Shown here: positions 21,003 through 31,689 of the stretch, piece by piece | How positions within the stretch are numbered: position 1 is the stretch's first letter | Layout: the number at the start of each line of letters is the position of its first letter | Source: Diplonema papillatum | Taxonomy: Eukaryota; Euglenozoa; Diplonemea; Diplonemida; Diplonemidae | Direction of reading: 5' to 3' | NCBI GenBank assembly: GCA_030068145.1 | Contig: JAPJBO010000388.1 | Span: 139,126-203,125, forward strand | Length of the DNA: 64,000 bases | Notes under the pieces: generated by a model | The model's input: only the letters and a program-made list of their open reading frames with translations | Told to the model about the DNA's origin: nothing | Databases searched by the model: none | Made by a program: the position numbers and the translations under genes

Positions 21003-21711
21003 CATAACGAAGTTGTTTTTACGTTTTACGCACCACGACCAACCGACCCACCTCCTGTTGGAGTGGTCCGGTTTTGGATACGAGCACTGATGACAATTCG
21101 ATGTGCCAATTCCCCCAGTAAACTGCAATAACTTGTCCGCCTGACCCGTACCCGCGACGCCGATGGTGCGAATGTGCGCAAAGCGCTGGAAACAACAGCC
21201 AGCGGTTGCGTATGCGGGCAGGTAGTCACCGGAGATGACTGTTGCAAACTCAGCGCACTGTCCCTGCAGTCCCTGCATCCCACCCTCAAAGCTTGACCGT
21301 ACATCACGAAGTGAGTCTGCGCACCAGCAAAGAAGAACGTATTGCGGTCAGAAAACTGTACCCACACAGTACCTACTAATACTGTGGTGGCCGTACTACT
21401 GTTGTAAGCAGTACTACTTTTGCATTACCGGGACTACTACCACTGGACGGTGGCTGGTAACCTTTCTGAAAAGCGGCCTGCAAGAGTCTCGTGTGAGTGT
21501 GTTAACAATGCACGTAGTTGGCAGCGTACTACATGAAACTTACCAAGGCAGGTGAGTTCCGCCTGTGCGCACAAACAAATCAAACTGGGGGTTTTCGGTG
21601 TTGTTAAACCGAAACCCCTGTATTTTAAAATCCCTTCGTCTGTATGCTCGTCGTGTGGCTGGTCTACATATGGCTGGTCTCTGACAGTGGTCAGCGAGCT
21701 CGGCCACCTGC
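21003..21711. other. No recognisable gene
   Basis: Short ORFs only. I see no repeat family or domain here except the join into the ankyrin fragment at its right end. Confidence 0.4.
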
Positions 21712-21810
21712 GATTGGACAGCTCTGATGCAAGCCAGCGCCTCGGGCCAGTGCGCTGTCGTCCAGGAGTTGCTCAACGCCAACGCGGAAATGAACTATCA
21801 AAGTAGTGGG
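21712..21810 (+). pseudogene. Single ankyrin-repeat gene fragment
   Basis: In the frame of 21712 the sequence reads D-W-T-A-L-M-Q-A-S-A-S-G and then V-V-Q-E-L-L-N-A-N-A-E-M-N. This is a textbook ankyrin repeat (T-A-L-M-x-A, G, V-V-x-x-L-L, N-A-x-M/V-N). There is a stop upstream at about 21682 and no further repeat before or after. It joins directly to the dispersed GTAGTGGGGCGACCGGATAC module, so it is a captured or decayed fragment rather than a gene. Confidence 0.6.
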
Positions 21811-21882
21811 GCGACCGGATACTCCTCGGAGAGATGGTCCCTGCACTCTAACTCGTCTCTCTCTCTCTCTCTCTCAAAGTTG
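21806..21882 (+). repeat. Module M: dispersed tail ending in a CT tract
   Basis: GTAGTGGGGCGACCGGATAC continues through GAGAGATGGTCCCTGCACTC to a (CT)n run. The same module follows short D-L-R-P-P-stop frames at 39160 and 46117. Confidence 0.8.
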
Positions 21883-22099
21883 CGGAGACCTTTCAGCTCT
21901 TTCGTTGTCGTGCGCGTCGTATATATACGGCTGGTCGGTATGCACTGCACACCTGGGGTCCGCTCCGCCAAGCTCAAAGTGATCACCAAATCAAAAATCA
22001 AGTCAAGTTCCAGCTTCTGATGCTGGTGTTCTCGCTTCGTTCTGCCTCCTTCCCCCTTCTAGCCTCCATCGAAATGACCCAGCGTCACTTCCCAAGTTT

Positions 22100-22250
22100 T
22101 TTGTTGTTATACGCACCGTGCTTTGTAGGAAATACTTGAGGAGGCTGCCCGTTGCGAATGATCAATCGGCGGTAAACGCGCTGTAGCCCAGGTAAATCTG
22201 GGATTGGTGGGGCGGGCTTCAACAAAAAAAGACCTATTCTTGTAGGTGTA
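22100..22250 (+). repeat. RepA dispersed element, diverged and right-truncated
   Basis: ACTTGAGGAGGCTGCCCGTT begins the body. It runs into RepB at 22253 without its usual right end. Confidence 0.7.
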
Positions 22251-22252
22251 TT

Positions 22253-22558
22253 GTTTTTTACATCAGCGCCAGCTTGAAAGGAAATGCTCGACGATGCTGC
22301 CCGACAAAGATCAGAAGGGATCCAAAGTGCTGTACTACCGAACCACGTGTTGAACGAACGTGAGGTCATGCGGGTCTACCCCTACACGACAAATCACACA
22401 AACACAACAGGTCAAAAGTCCTGAGTGAGAAAACAACACACGGTGGTGTAAGCGAGGAACAAATCAGATTGTGTTTGTATTGTATTTGCCCCTTACCTCT
22501 ATATTTCCCCCCTTCCATTCGGAGTCGAAGCAGTTACGTCGAGTATTCTTCTCCCCCT
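22253..22558 (+). repeat. RepB dispersed element, full-length
   Basis: Same extent as the 13076 copy; one A is missing in GTGCTGTACTACC. A RepA right end (GGCAGCCCCTCGAGTATTTT) follows at about 22585-22608, so RepB appears nested in RepA. Confidence 0.85.
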
Positions 22559-22907
22559 CTAGCCTCCTTTCGAAGTAAGCACGAGGCAGCCCCTCGAGTA
22601 TTTTGGAGCCTGGCAACCGGCCTCTCGTGTCACTGAACTTGTCGAACTCAACAGGAGTGAGGCATCTTTTCCTGCTTGCTGATTGAGGATACTTTCTCTT
22701 GATTGTTTCGCCAGATGCTACGGTGGTGTCCAGATACAGGTTCCCTGCAGTAGCTAGCAACAGGTTTGCCACACAACCAGCATGCTAGCTCCTCTTGGGG
22801 CCCGAATCTGCTGATTCGCACGGGTTTTAAGCTCAGAATTCAGTTTCGCAGGGAGAAAAAAGTTTGGCGAAACTTTTGCAGTGTATGGCTGATTTCGAAA
22901 ATTCTCT

Positions 22908-23012
22908 ACCTAGCCCCCCCCCCGTGTTAGTGTCGCCTCCGTTTAGCCCTTGTCAGTGTCGCTTTTCTGCCTGAAAACGCGAGGCGACGCTAACACGGGG
23001 GAGGAGTAGGTA
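22908..23012. repeat. About 105-bp element with long terminal inverted repeats
   Basis: The left arm (ACCTAG, a C run, GTGTTAGTGTCGCCTC) pairs with the right arm (GAGGCGACGCTAACAC, a G run, AGTAGGT) at about 30 bp each with few mismatches. A related left end occurs at about 5922-5943. Confidence 0.75.
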
Positions 23013-23179
23013 AGTACAGTTATGCCCAGTACGTGGTCACCCCCCACAAAAATAAGCAAACACCGAACGCCGGCCCAGATTCTTATTTTTGCCTATGCGG
23101 TGGACACGAAACGAGATCGAACGATCGTGGGACTGAGGACCGGGCGTGGAGCTTGGCTCGTGAAATTGGGCCAGCTGAC

Positions 23180-23262
23180 CCGGAAGTTGTTGGGTATCTG
23201 GCTGCCACCATTTTTCGGTGTGAATGCGTGGTCTAATGATCTATAGGAATCTGGCTTCTACT
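23180..23262 (-). repeat. Inverted copy of the 25-bp/130-bp repeat at 23636-24245
   Basis: GTATCTGGCTGCCACCATTT is the reverse complement of AAATGGTGGCAGCCAGATAC in the later array. It flanks the MFS pseudogene fragment on the other side. Confidence 0.75.
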
Positions 23263-23365
23263 GACGTCTTTTAACCAGGGAGGCCTGGGCAGCACCTCAT
23301 ACACACGGCTCGCCCCTTGAACATCTTGAGCCCGATCTCTTTTGCATGAGCCTGAACCACCTCGC

Positions 23366-23626
23366 CGGGCTTCTCCTCGTCGACGTCTTCGGCCGCCTTG
23401 ACGTTGATCTGCAGCACCGGCAGGTTGTAAATTTGTTGCATTAGTGTGATTGTCAGGCCTTCGACTACCCTGAGCAACGCACTATGCACACTCCGTGTCT
23501 ACGTCGCAGCAGATGGTCGGCAGGTTTTCGACGCCCCCCGCGGCCATCTTCCCTTGGTTGTCGTTGTTCTTCCGGCGTGTGGTTCCCGTTTTCGGCGTAA
23601 GGCTCGTTGCCCACGGTCCCCTGATC
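23366..23626 (-). pseudogene. Inverted 5' fragment of an MFS gene (paralogue of 31690)
   Basis: Reverse-strand sequence matches codons about 13-63 of the gene at 31690, including N-E-P-Y-A-x-N-G-N-H-T-P-E, G-V-E-N-L-P and L-Q-I-N-x-K-A-A-E-D-V-D-E-E-K-P. It has a one-base insertion in the P-E-D-N segment and is interrupted by a 91-bp insertion at 23427-23517. There is no start codon and no transporter core. It lies inside an array of 25-bp repeats. Confidence 0.85.
23418..23526. mobile_element. 91-bp insertion flanked by 9-bp target duplication
   Basis: CGGCAGGTT occurs at 23418-23426 and again at 23518-23526, while the intact gene at 31690 has it once. The 91 bp between contain a block of about 60 bp, TTGTAAATTTGTTGCATTAG to GAGCAACGCACTAT, also present at 37061-37124. 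The core shows imperfect dyad symmetry. Confidence 0.8.
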
Positions 23627-23635
23627 ATTAGAAGC

Positions 23636-24245
23636 CCGACACCCACAGATCATCAGAAGCCAGATACGAGAAATGGTGGCAGGCAGATACCTATAGATCA
23701 CTAGAAGCAAGATACCTACAGATCATCAGAAGCCAGATACCTACAGATCATAAGACCACGCTTTCACACTGAGAAATGGTGGCAGCCAGATACCCATAGA
23801 TCATTAGAAGCAAGATACCGCAGATCATCAGAAGTCAGATACCTACAGATCATTAGACCACGCTTTCAGACCGAAAAATGGTGGCAGCCAGATACCCATA
23901 GGTCATTAGAAGCAAGATACCTACAGATCATCAGAAGCCAGATACCTAGCGCCTTCAGACCGAGAAATGGTGGCAGCCAGATACCCATAGATCATTAGAA
24001 GCAAGATACCTACAGATCATCAGAAGCCAGATACCTACAGATCATCAGAAGCCAGATACCTACCTACAGGTCATCAGAAGCCAGATACCTACAGATCATC
24101 AGAAGCCAGATACCTAGCGCTTTCACACCGAGAAATGGTGGCAGCCAGATACCCATAGATCATTAGAAGCAAGATACCTACAGATCATCAGAAGCCAGGT
24201 ACCTACAGGTCATCAGAAGCCAGATACCTGTAGATGATGCGCTCT
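23636..24245 (+). repeat. 25-bp repeat with about 130-bp higher-order unit
   Basis: The basic unit is about AGATCATCAGAAGCCAGATACCTAC. Every 100-130 bp an AAATGGTGGCAGCCAGATAC block intervenes. No gene is seen within it. Confidence 0.9.
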
Positions 24246-24348
24246 CACACCAAGAATTGGTACTGACGATCGTGTGGACAGGAAGTCGATCAAAAGTCCA
24301 AGCTCCAGCCCTGCTTTTGCCCTGCACGAGTTCCTGGTCCCTGCAGCT

Positions 24349-24474
24349 TACACGGTGCACTCCAGCAACTTTTGCTCGAGTGAAACCAGACTCTCCAAAG
24401 CCTGTGTGGTCACACCCGCAATTGAGGCCGGACTTTAGCTCGAGCAAAAGCTGCTGGAGTGAGTTCACCGTGTA
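24349..24474. mobile_element. Foldback element FB-G, complete copy
   Basis: The left arm (ACACGGTG then CAGCAACTTTTGCTCGAG) is mirrored by the right arm (CTCGAGCAAAAGCTGCTGG then CACCGTGT). The centre carries TGTGGTCACACCCGC. The same left arm starts the satellites at 42465 and 48265, and a right arm closes the array at 49068. Confidence 0.8.
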
Positions 24475-24479
24475 CAATG

Positions 24480-25265
24480 CGCAACAGCCACGCACCCGTT
24501 TTGGAGGGTGGGGGGCAGAATTTTCGCCCAATTTCCTTTCGAACAAGCACCTGCTTTGCAGGTACTACTGCACGAAGAAATGTGCAGCTTCCCCAGCGTA
24601 GTCAACCCTGTCCCCGCGCGAAGCGTTTCAAGGTCAACCCCTGCTAAGCCTGCCGCCCATGCTAACCCCTGCTAAGCCTGCCGCCCATCCGATGGTGGTC
24701 CAGAGAGTATTTTGGTGGTTTTTCGAAGCTGGAGTCGAAGAAGGATGTGCCTGAGTCACACCCGAAAAGCGGGTCTGCTACAACCACAAACGCGTGTAAA
24801 TATGCACACCCGAGCACAAACACACGTACTGCCACTACCGCAGATAGGATACGCGCACCATCATATTACATACGATACCTAAGGAGCTTTTTCGTAGTAA
24901 CAATGCATTGTAAACACGAAAGAGGACGCTGGCAGCGTGTTGGGGAGAAGATTGGCCTTAACGAGCATATTCACTATCATCCACTAGCAGGCAAATCCTC
25001 CCCCGGCACGTACAAACAAACACACGCCTATTCTGTTTCGACGATGGTCACCCGGAGACCATAAACCCCCGGATCTCCAAGTGAACTTGCCACTTCTGAA
25101 AAGCGGGTGCGACACCCCGCTTCTTAGGCTCCAGCTTCTGAGGCTCGACTCCGCTGTGGTTTTAGTTGCGTTTCAAGGACCAGGGCTGCGGACCCGCTGT
25201 ACCACCCATTGTAGACCTCTTTTCTCGGGTCATTTCGCGGGGTCTCAGACTGGAGGCTAACTCAA
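24480..25265. other. No recognisable gene
   Basis: A RepE-type end (GGTCACCCGGAGACCATAAA) lies at about 25046. A short direct repeat TGCTAA(C)CCCTGCTAAGCCTGCC lies at 24630-24690. No supported ORF. Confidence 0.4.
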
Positions 25266-25268
25266 TTT

Positions 25269-25564
25269 TTTTACAGAAGCGACAGCTTGAAAGGAAATGC
25301 TCGACGATGCTGCCCGACAAAGAACAGAAGGGATCCCAAGTGCTGTAACTACCGAACCACATGTTGAACGGACGTGAGGTCATGCGGGTCTACCCCTACA
25401 CGACAATACACACAAACATAACAGGTCAAAGTCCTGAGGGAGAAAACAACACACGGTGGTGTAAGCGAAGAACAGACCAGATTGTGTTTCTATTGTATTC
25501 GCCCCTCCGCCTCTATATTTCCTCCCTTCCATTCGGAGTCGAAGCAGCTCCGTCGAGTATTTTT
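25269..25564 (+). repeat. RepB dispersed element, full-length
   Basis: Begins TTACAGAAGCGACAGCTTGA (two differences from the consensus) and ends TCCGTCGAGTATTTT, directly abutting RepC. Confidence 0.85.
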
Positions 25565-25703
25565 CTTGAAAGTATGCCAATACTGCAGGGAATAGTTGAC
25601 TCGACCTCTTGAGTTTGTGCTACCCACGAATTGGGGAGTCGGGAGAACCTACGAAGCCAAAAGCAGGACCGACAACCCCGTTCGTGAGAAAAAGCGAAGA
25701 ATA
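25565..25703 (-). repeat. RepC dispersed element, reverse orientation
   Basis: Starts CTTGAAAGTATGCCAATACT and reads the complement of the 58857 copy to GAGAAAAAGCGAAG. It is joined seamlessly to RepB on its left. Confidence 0.8.
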
Positions 25704-25723
25704 GCATGCATGCGTGTGGGGGG

Positions 25724-25905
25724 CCCAAGACTAAATTCAAAGCGAATTTCTTCTTGGTGTCGGTCGCAACACTTACAAGCATGGCTAGCCGTAGTCAAAG
25801 TGTAGAAGCATACCTACTACCCTCATACTACCCGCCTCACAGCCTCAATGGTCAACCGGTCACCCTAAAACACCGAACCTCTAAACCACAATAAACGCTA
25901 ATAAA
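25724..25905 (+). repeat. RepE dispersed element
   Basis: Nearly identical to 7322-7510 over its whole length, including GTCGGTCGCAACACTTACAA and the AATAAA end. Confidence 0.8.
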
Positions 25906-26120
25906 GTTGTCAAGAGCTGCAACTCAACTATTCCCGCTGCACTTTATCAAGTCCGCTCCCTAGTTCTGCTGTCGCCAGATAGTAGGCAGGAGACAGAAGG
26001 AATCTCACTGGTCCATTCATGCGCGTCTTCGAAGCAAACCGTTTCGTAGGCGCACCATTTGGCTTGCGGTGATTTTTGGATGGATGGGGGAAAAAATAAG
26101 TGAAACCCGAAAACGAGAAC

Positions 26121-26177
26121 CGTCGAAAGACACCAGACTGTACATCAACCCCGGTGTTGATGGTCGGCAACACAACA
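26121..26177 (+). repeat. Leader-type motif L, upstream of RepD
   Basis: GTCGAAAGACACCAGACTG then GATGGTCGGCAACACAACA; it lies about 95 bp before a RepD copy. Confidence 0.6.
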
Positions 26178-26271
26178 GACCAAGCAACCTGCTAAGAAGG
26201 AGCGATCCACCATGGGTTGGCTTGTCTGATCTTCACTTGCTGTCGTCGGGGGGGAAGGCCCGGGTGGAAGA

Positions 26272-26562
26272 AGAAGAGAAAAAGAAAAAGGCCGCTCCTG
26301 ATCCAGGAACGTGACGGTCAACCACAGCTTGCAAAGCTTGAGTCGGAGGCAGCTCATTGCCACAACCCCGTCCGCTCTGCCCTGCGGCTGACCGTCTCGA
26401 CGAGCTTGTGTTCAGCGCGAGCGCCAAGCCCCAAGGTGCGCCACGCCTTGATGCTTTAGTTTGGGAAATCGGTAGCCACTTGACCCGTAGGCCCGTGGCT
26501 CTGCAGTACCGCCGAACACGTGCAGCTTGGCTCCCGTGCAGCAGGCTTTCCCTGGTACCCAA
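26272..26562 (+). repeat. RepD dispersed element, full-length
   Basis: Contains the ACGGTCAACCACAGCTTGC block missing at 6640 and ends GGCTTTCCCTGGTACC. Confidence 0.8.
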
Positions 26563-26880
26563 CAACAACAACAGGCGTCTAATGAGATTTCTGAGGGGGC
26601 GGCGCCAAAAAGAATTGCCGGCTTCTGCCTTAAAAAAACTCGAACCGGTCTTGAAGAAAATGCACTGCTGCATGTCGCCACGGCGCTTGTGGTCGACACA
26701 CACACGTGCTGCGCAGGAGGAAAAGAAAATAGCTAACCCCCAAACAACTTCCGCCGACAGAGGAAACATGCCTGAAGGAATCAACCGCCTTTCGGGTGGA
26801 CTAGTCTGACGCTTGCTGCCGTTCGGGGGGGTTGGGCGAAGGACGAAGCCATTCCATGTGCCTGTCTCACGTTCGTGGCT

Positions 26881-27125
26881 ATTGCAGGCCATAGCTACAG
26901 ATATTGCTGTATTCTGGTCATTCAGGGGCTATTGCAGGCCATCGCTACAGATATTGCTGTATTCTGGTCATTCAGGGGCTATTGCAGGCCATCGCTACAG
27001 ATATTGCTGCATTCTGGTCATTCAGTGGCTATTGCAGGCCATCGCTACAGATATTGCTGCATTCTGGTCATTCAGGGGCTATTGCAGGCCATCGCTACAG
27101 ATATTGCTGCATTCTAGTCATTGCA
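26881..27125 (+). repeat. 50-bp tandem repeat, five copies
   Basis: ATTGCAGGCCAT(C/A)GCTACAG begins units at 26881, 26931, 26981, 27031 and 27081. All three forward frames stay open across it because the unit has no stop. A related CCATCGCTACAGATATT unit occurs at 40888 and 40935. Confidence 0.95.
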
Positions 27126-27359
27126 GATTCTCTTCTCTGAAGAAGAAATTCGCGCGCCGCAGCACGAGAAGAGAAAAAAGGCGTGGACAGAAGTTCACAC
27201 CGCGCCTGGTCCAACCGCAGCATGCAAATCCTTCGGGTCGGAGTGCTGAAATCCCGATAATAATGTGACAGACGAATTTCGAAGATAGCAGAGTGCTGCG
27301 ACCCCGCAGGGAGCGAGCCGTCCGAGAGAGTAATGTGAGAGACTAATTCGTTTCGAGAG

Positions 27360-29075
27360 ACACCTGAGGGACTTTTTCAGCAAGCGTTCTGACCAACTAG
27401 TTCTGAGACATGTTAAAGGGAGCTTTTCAGCAAGCGATCTATCTCATTCCGACACAAATCAGCTCCGCTATGCTTACGAGGCCCCGGCCAATACGTGCTT
27501 CATTGACCGAGAAATTAGTTCTGAAAGCTGTCCAAGAGGTAGGAAAAAAAACTTTTCAACAAGTGTACTACATCAGCTCTGACACGAATCAGCTCCGCTA
27601 TGCTTGTGAGGCTCCGACCCCTACGTGCTTCATCGAGTACGTAAGAGCTGAGAGAGTATTGTGACTGACCGAGAAGTCTGTTGCCGAGAGATGCCCAAAC
27701 CGAAGAAAATACCTTTCGGCAAATGTCGAACACGAATCAGCTCCGCTATGCTTGTGAGGCCCCGACCAATCAAGTGCTTCATTGAGTACGTACGAGCTGA
27801 GAGAGTATTGTGACTGACCGACAAAATAGAGAGATTGTGACTGCCAGATACGATAGTTCTGAGGGATGTCCTAAAGGTAAATGCTAAGCGCTGTATCTCA
27901 GTTCTGACACGAATCAACTCCGCTATGCTTGTGAGGCCCCGACCAATCAAGTGCTTCATTGAGTACGTACGAGCTGAGAGAGTATTGTGACTGACCGACA
28001 AAATAGAGAGAGATTGTGACTGCCAGATACGATAGTTCTGAGGGATGTCCCAAAGGTAAATGCTAAGCGCTGTATCTCAGTTCGGACACGAATCAACTCC
28101 GCTATGCTTGTGAGGCCCCGACCAATCAAGTGCTTCATTGAGTACGTACGAGCTGAGAGAGAGATTGTGACTGACAGATTAAATAGTCCGAGAGATGTCC
28201 CAAAGATTAATACGTTCCAGCAAGCGTTGCATCCCAGTTCTGACACGAATCAGCTCCGCTATGCTTGTGAGGCCCCGACCAATCAAGTGCTTCATTGAGT
28301 ACGTACGAGCTGAGAGATGACCGACAAAATAGAGAGAGATTGTGACTGACAGATACGATAGTTCTGAGGGATGTCCCAAAGGTAAATGCTAAGCGCTGCA
28401 TCTCAGTTCTGACACGAATCAACTCCGCTATGCTTGTGAGGCCCCGACCAATCAAGTGCTTCATTGAGTACGTACGAGCTGAGAGAGTATTGTGACTGAC
28501 CGACAAAATAGAGAGAGATTGTGACTGACAGATACGATAGTTCTGAGGGATGTCCCAAAGGTAAATGCTAAGCGCTGCATCTCAGTTCTGACACGAATCA
28601 GCTCCGCTATGCTTGTGAGGCCCCGACCAATTAAGTGTTTCATTGAGTACGTACGAGCTGAGAGAATATTGTAACAAAAAACAGCCCCCGACAACGCTTG
28701 AAGAGTCTCCAAAATAGCAACAGACGATGACCAAATACGTGCATCATGGACCCGACCACCACGTGCTTTCATTGAGTACGTACGAGCTGAGAGATTGTGA
28801 CTGACCGATAAGCTAGTTCTGAGAGATGTCCCAAAGGTAAATACTAAGCGCTTTATCTCAGTTCTGACACGAATCAGCTCCGCTATGCTTGTGAGGCCCC
28901 GACCAATTAAGTGCTTCATTGAGTACGTACGAGCTGAGAGAATATTGTAACAAAAAGCAGCCCCCGACAACGCTTGAAGAGTCTCCAAAATAGCAACAGA
29001 CGATGACCAAATACGTGCATCATGGACCCGACCACTACGTGCTTTCATCGAGTACGTAAGAGGTGAGAGAATATA
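27360..29075 (+). repeat. RepH tandem array, about ten units
   Basis: The CTCCGCTATGCTTGTGAGGC marker recurs at about 27467, 27597, 27750, 27919, 28097, 28257, 28426, 28606 and 28881. Two units (near 28675 and 28950) carry an extra block, CAGCCCCCGACAACGCTTGA, also found just upstream of the MFS gene at 31690 (about 31410). Confidence 0.9.
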
Positions 29076-29206
29076 GTGACTGCCCGAAAAGAGCGCCTAA
29101 CTAAACGAAAATATCTTCCTTAAAGGAACCTTTACAGCTTTATGGTCACCCGGAGACTACACCGGATCCCTGCAACCCGGGACTTCAGCAGCCATGCACT
29201 AAGTCA

Positions 29207-31205
29207 ATGCGGGAGTGAAAAAGTGCGGGAGTGGCCACTCCCGTATTGAGGGGGTCCCACTCCCGCACTGAGGCAGTGAGGCTGACCGCACAAACGACCG
29301 CAAAACCACTCCTGCCTTGAGGGAGTGCCACTCCCGCATTGAGGGAGTCCCACTCCCGCATTGAGGGAGTGCCACTCCCGCATTGAGGGAGTGCCACTCC
29401 CGCATTGAGGGAGTGCCACTCCCGCATTGAGGGAGGGCCACTCCCGCATTGAGGGAGTGCCACTCCCGCATTGAGGGAGGGCCGCTCCCGCATTGAGGGA
29501 GTGCCACTCCCGCATTGAGGGAGTGCCACTCCCGCACTGAGGCAGTGAGGCTGACCGCACAAACGACCGCAAAACCACTCCTGCATTGAGGGAGTGCCAC
29601 TCCCGCATTGAGGGAGTGCCACTCCCGCATTGAGGGAGTGCCACTCCCGCATTGAGGGAGTGCCACTCCCGCATTGAGGGAGTGCCACTCCCGCATTGAG
29701 GGAGTGCCACTCCCGCATTGAGGGAGGGCCGCTCCTGCATTGAGGGAGTGCCACTCCCGCATTGAGGCAGTGAGGCTGACCGCACAAACGACCGCAAAAC
29801 CACTCCTGCATTGAGGGAGGGCCGCTCCCGCATTGAGGGAGTGCCACTCCCACATTGAGGGAGTGCCACTCCCGCATTGAGGGAGGGCCGCTCCCGCATT
29901 GAGGGAGTGCCATTCCCGCATTGAGGGAGTGCCCCTCCCGCATTGAGGGAGTGCCACTCCCGCACTGAGGCAGTGAGGCTGACCGCACAAACGACCGCAA
30001 AACCACTCCTGCATTGAGGGAGTGCCACTCCCGCATTGAGGGAGTGCCACTCCCGCATTGAGGGAGGGCCACTCCCGCATTGAGGGAGGGCCACTCCCGC
30101 ATTGAGGGAGTGCCACTCCCGCATTGAGGGAGTGCCACTCCCGCATTGAGGGAGTGCCACTCCCGCATTGAGGGAGTGCCACTCCCGCATTGAGGGAGTG
30201 CCACTCCCGCATTGAGGGAGTGCCACTCCCGCATTGAGGGAGTGCCACTCCCGCATTGAGGGAGTGCCACTCCCGCATTGAGGGAGTGCCACTCCCGCAT
30301 TGAGGGAGTGCCACTCCCGCATTGAGGGAGGGCCGCTCCTGCATTGAGGGAGTGCCACTCCCGCATTGAGGGAGTGCCATGAGGGAGTGCCACTCCCGCA
30401 CTGAGGCAGTGAGGCTGACCGCACAAACGACCGCAAAACCACTCCTGCATTGAGGGAGGGCCGCTCCCGCATTGAGGGAGTGCCACTCCCGCATTGAGGG
30501 AGTGCCACTCCCGCATTGAGGGAGTGCCACTCCCGCATTGAGGGAGGGCCGCTCCCGCATTGAGGGAGTGCCACTCCCGCATTGAGGGAGTGCCACTCCC
30601 GCATTGAGGGAGTGCCACTCCCGCATTGAGGGAGTGCCACTCCCGCACTGAGGCAGTGAGGCTGACCGCACAAACGACCGCAAAACCACTCCTGCATTGA
30701 GGGAGTGCCACTCCCGCATTGAGGGAGTGCCACTCCCGCATTGAGGGAGGGCCACTCCCGCATTGAGGGAAGGCCACTCCCGCATTGAGGGAGTGCCACT
30801 CCCGCATTGAGGGAGTGCCACTCCCGCATTGAGGGAGGGCCGCTCCCGCATTGAGGGAGTGCCACTCCCGCATTGAGGGAGTGCCACTCCCGCATTGAGG
30901 GAGTGCCACTCCCGCATTGAGGGAGGGCCGCTCCCGCATTGAGGGAGTGCCACTCCCGCATTGAGGGAGTGCCACTCCCGCATTGAGGGAGTGCCACTCC
31001 CGCATTGAGGGAGGGCCACTCCCGCATTGAGGGAGGGCCACTCCCGCATTGAGGGAGTGCCACTCCCGCATTGAGGGAGTGCCATGAGGGAGTGCCACTC
31101 CCGCATTGAGGGGGTTCCATTCCCGCATTGAGGGGGTCCCACTCCCGCATTGAAGGGGTCCCACTCCCGCATTGAGGGAGCGAGGCCGACCGCACAAACG
31201 ACCGC
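29207..31205. repeat. 22-bp minisatellite array, about 2 kb
   Basis: The unit is GAGGGAGTGCCACTCCCGCATT, written here as GAGGGAGTGCC plus ACTCCCGCATT. It contains the dyad GGGAGTG-C-CACTCCC. Every 200-440 bp a spacer of about 55 bp (GGCAGTGAGGCTGACCGCAC, ACAAACGACCGCAAAACCAC) is inserted, at about 29265, 29540, 29765, 29965, 30400, 30645 and 31180, giving a higher-order structure. Three overlapping minus-strand frames are open for 650-710 codons because the unit has no stop in that orientation. I treat them as artefacts. Confidence 0.95.
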
Positions 31206-31342
31206 AAAGCCACTCCCGCAATCCGGAGTGGGAGTCCGGGGTGTAAGTGAACTTGCACTCTAAAAGTTGCATGACACCGTACTGATCCCCTCGCTCGGGA
31301 TCGACGGGACCCAACAAACCCTATCAACCCCCCTCCTTACCC

Positions 31343-31470
31343 AAGCCTCTACGGTCAACCGGAGACTTTAAAATACCGACCTTCTAATCCACAAATAACG
31401 CTACAAAAACAGCCCCCCGACACTCTTCCAAACGCCTCGAAGAGCCTCTGAAATAACAACGAACGATCAC
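31343..31470 (+). repeat. RepE end plus RepH-associated block upstream of MFS gene
   Basis: GGTCAACCGGAGACTTTAAA is followed by a variant of the RepE end, then CAGCCCCCCGACACTCTTCC, the block otherwise found in RepH units. This lies 220-350 bp before the ATG at 31690 and is probably in or near its 5' leader. Confidence 0.6.
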
Positions 31471-31689
31471 CAAAACACAGCGGGCGGGTAGAGGAAAGTG
31501 TGGGCGGCGCACATCCACAGCACCACTGCACACACACATACACATCGATCGAGGAAAGGAAGAAGGTAGGGGGGGGGGGGAAACAAAAAAAGCAAAAACA
31601 ACAGAGTCAATCAACCGAGAACGGCTCTCTCTCTCTCTCCCCCTCTCTCGCGTTGAACAGGCCGCGTCCCCACAAAAGGACCTTCTAAG

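Noticed and set aside
26881-27268. 151-codon and overlapping frames over the 50-bp array
   Set aside because: All three forward frames are open solely because the repeat unit lacks stops.
29207-31205. CRISPR-like appearance of short regular repeats
   Set aside because: Units are contiguous with no unique spacers, no cas genes are present and the context is eukaryotic.
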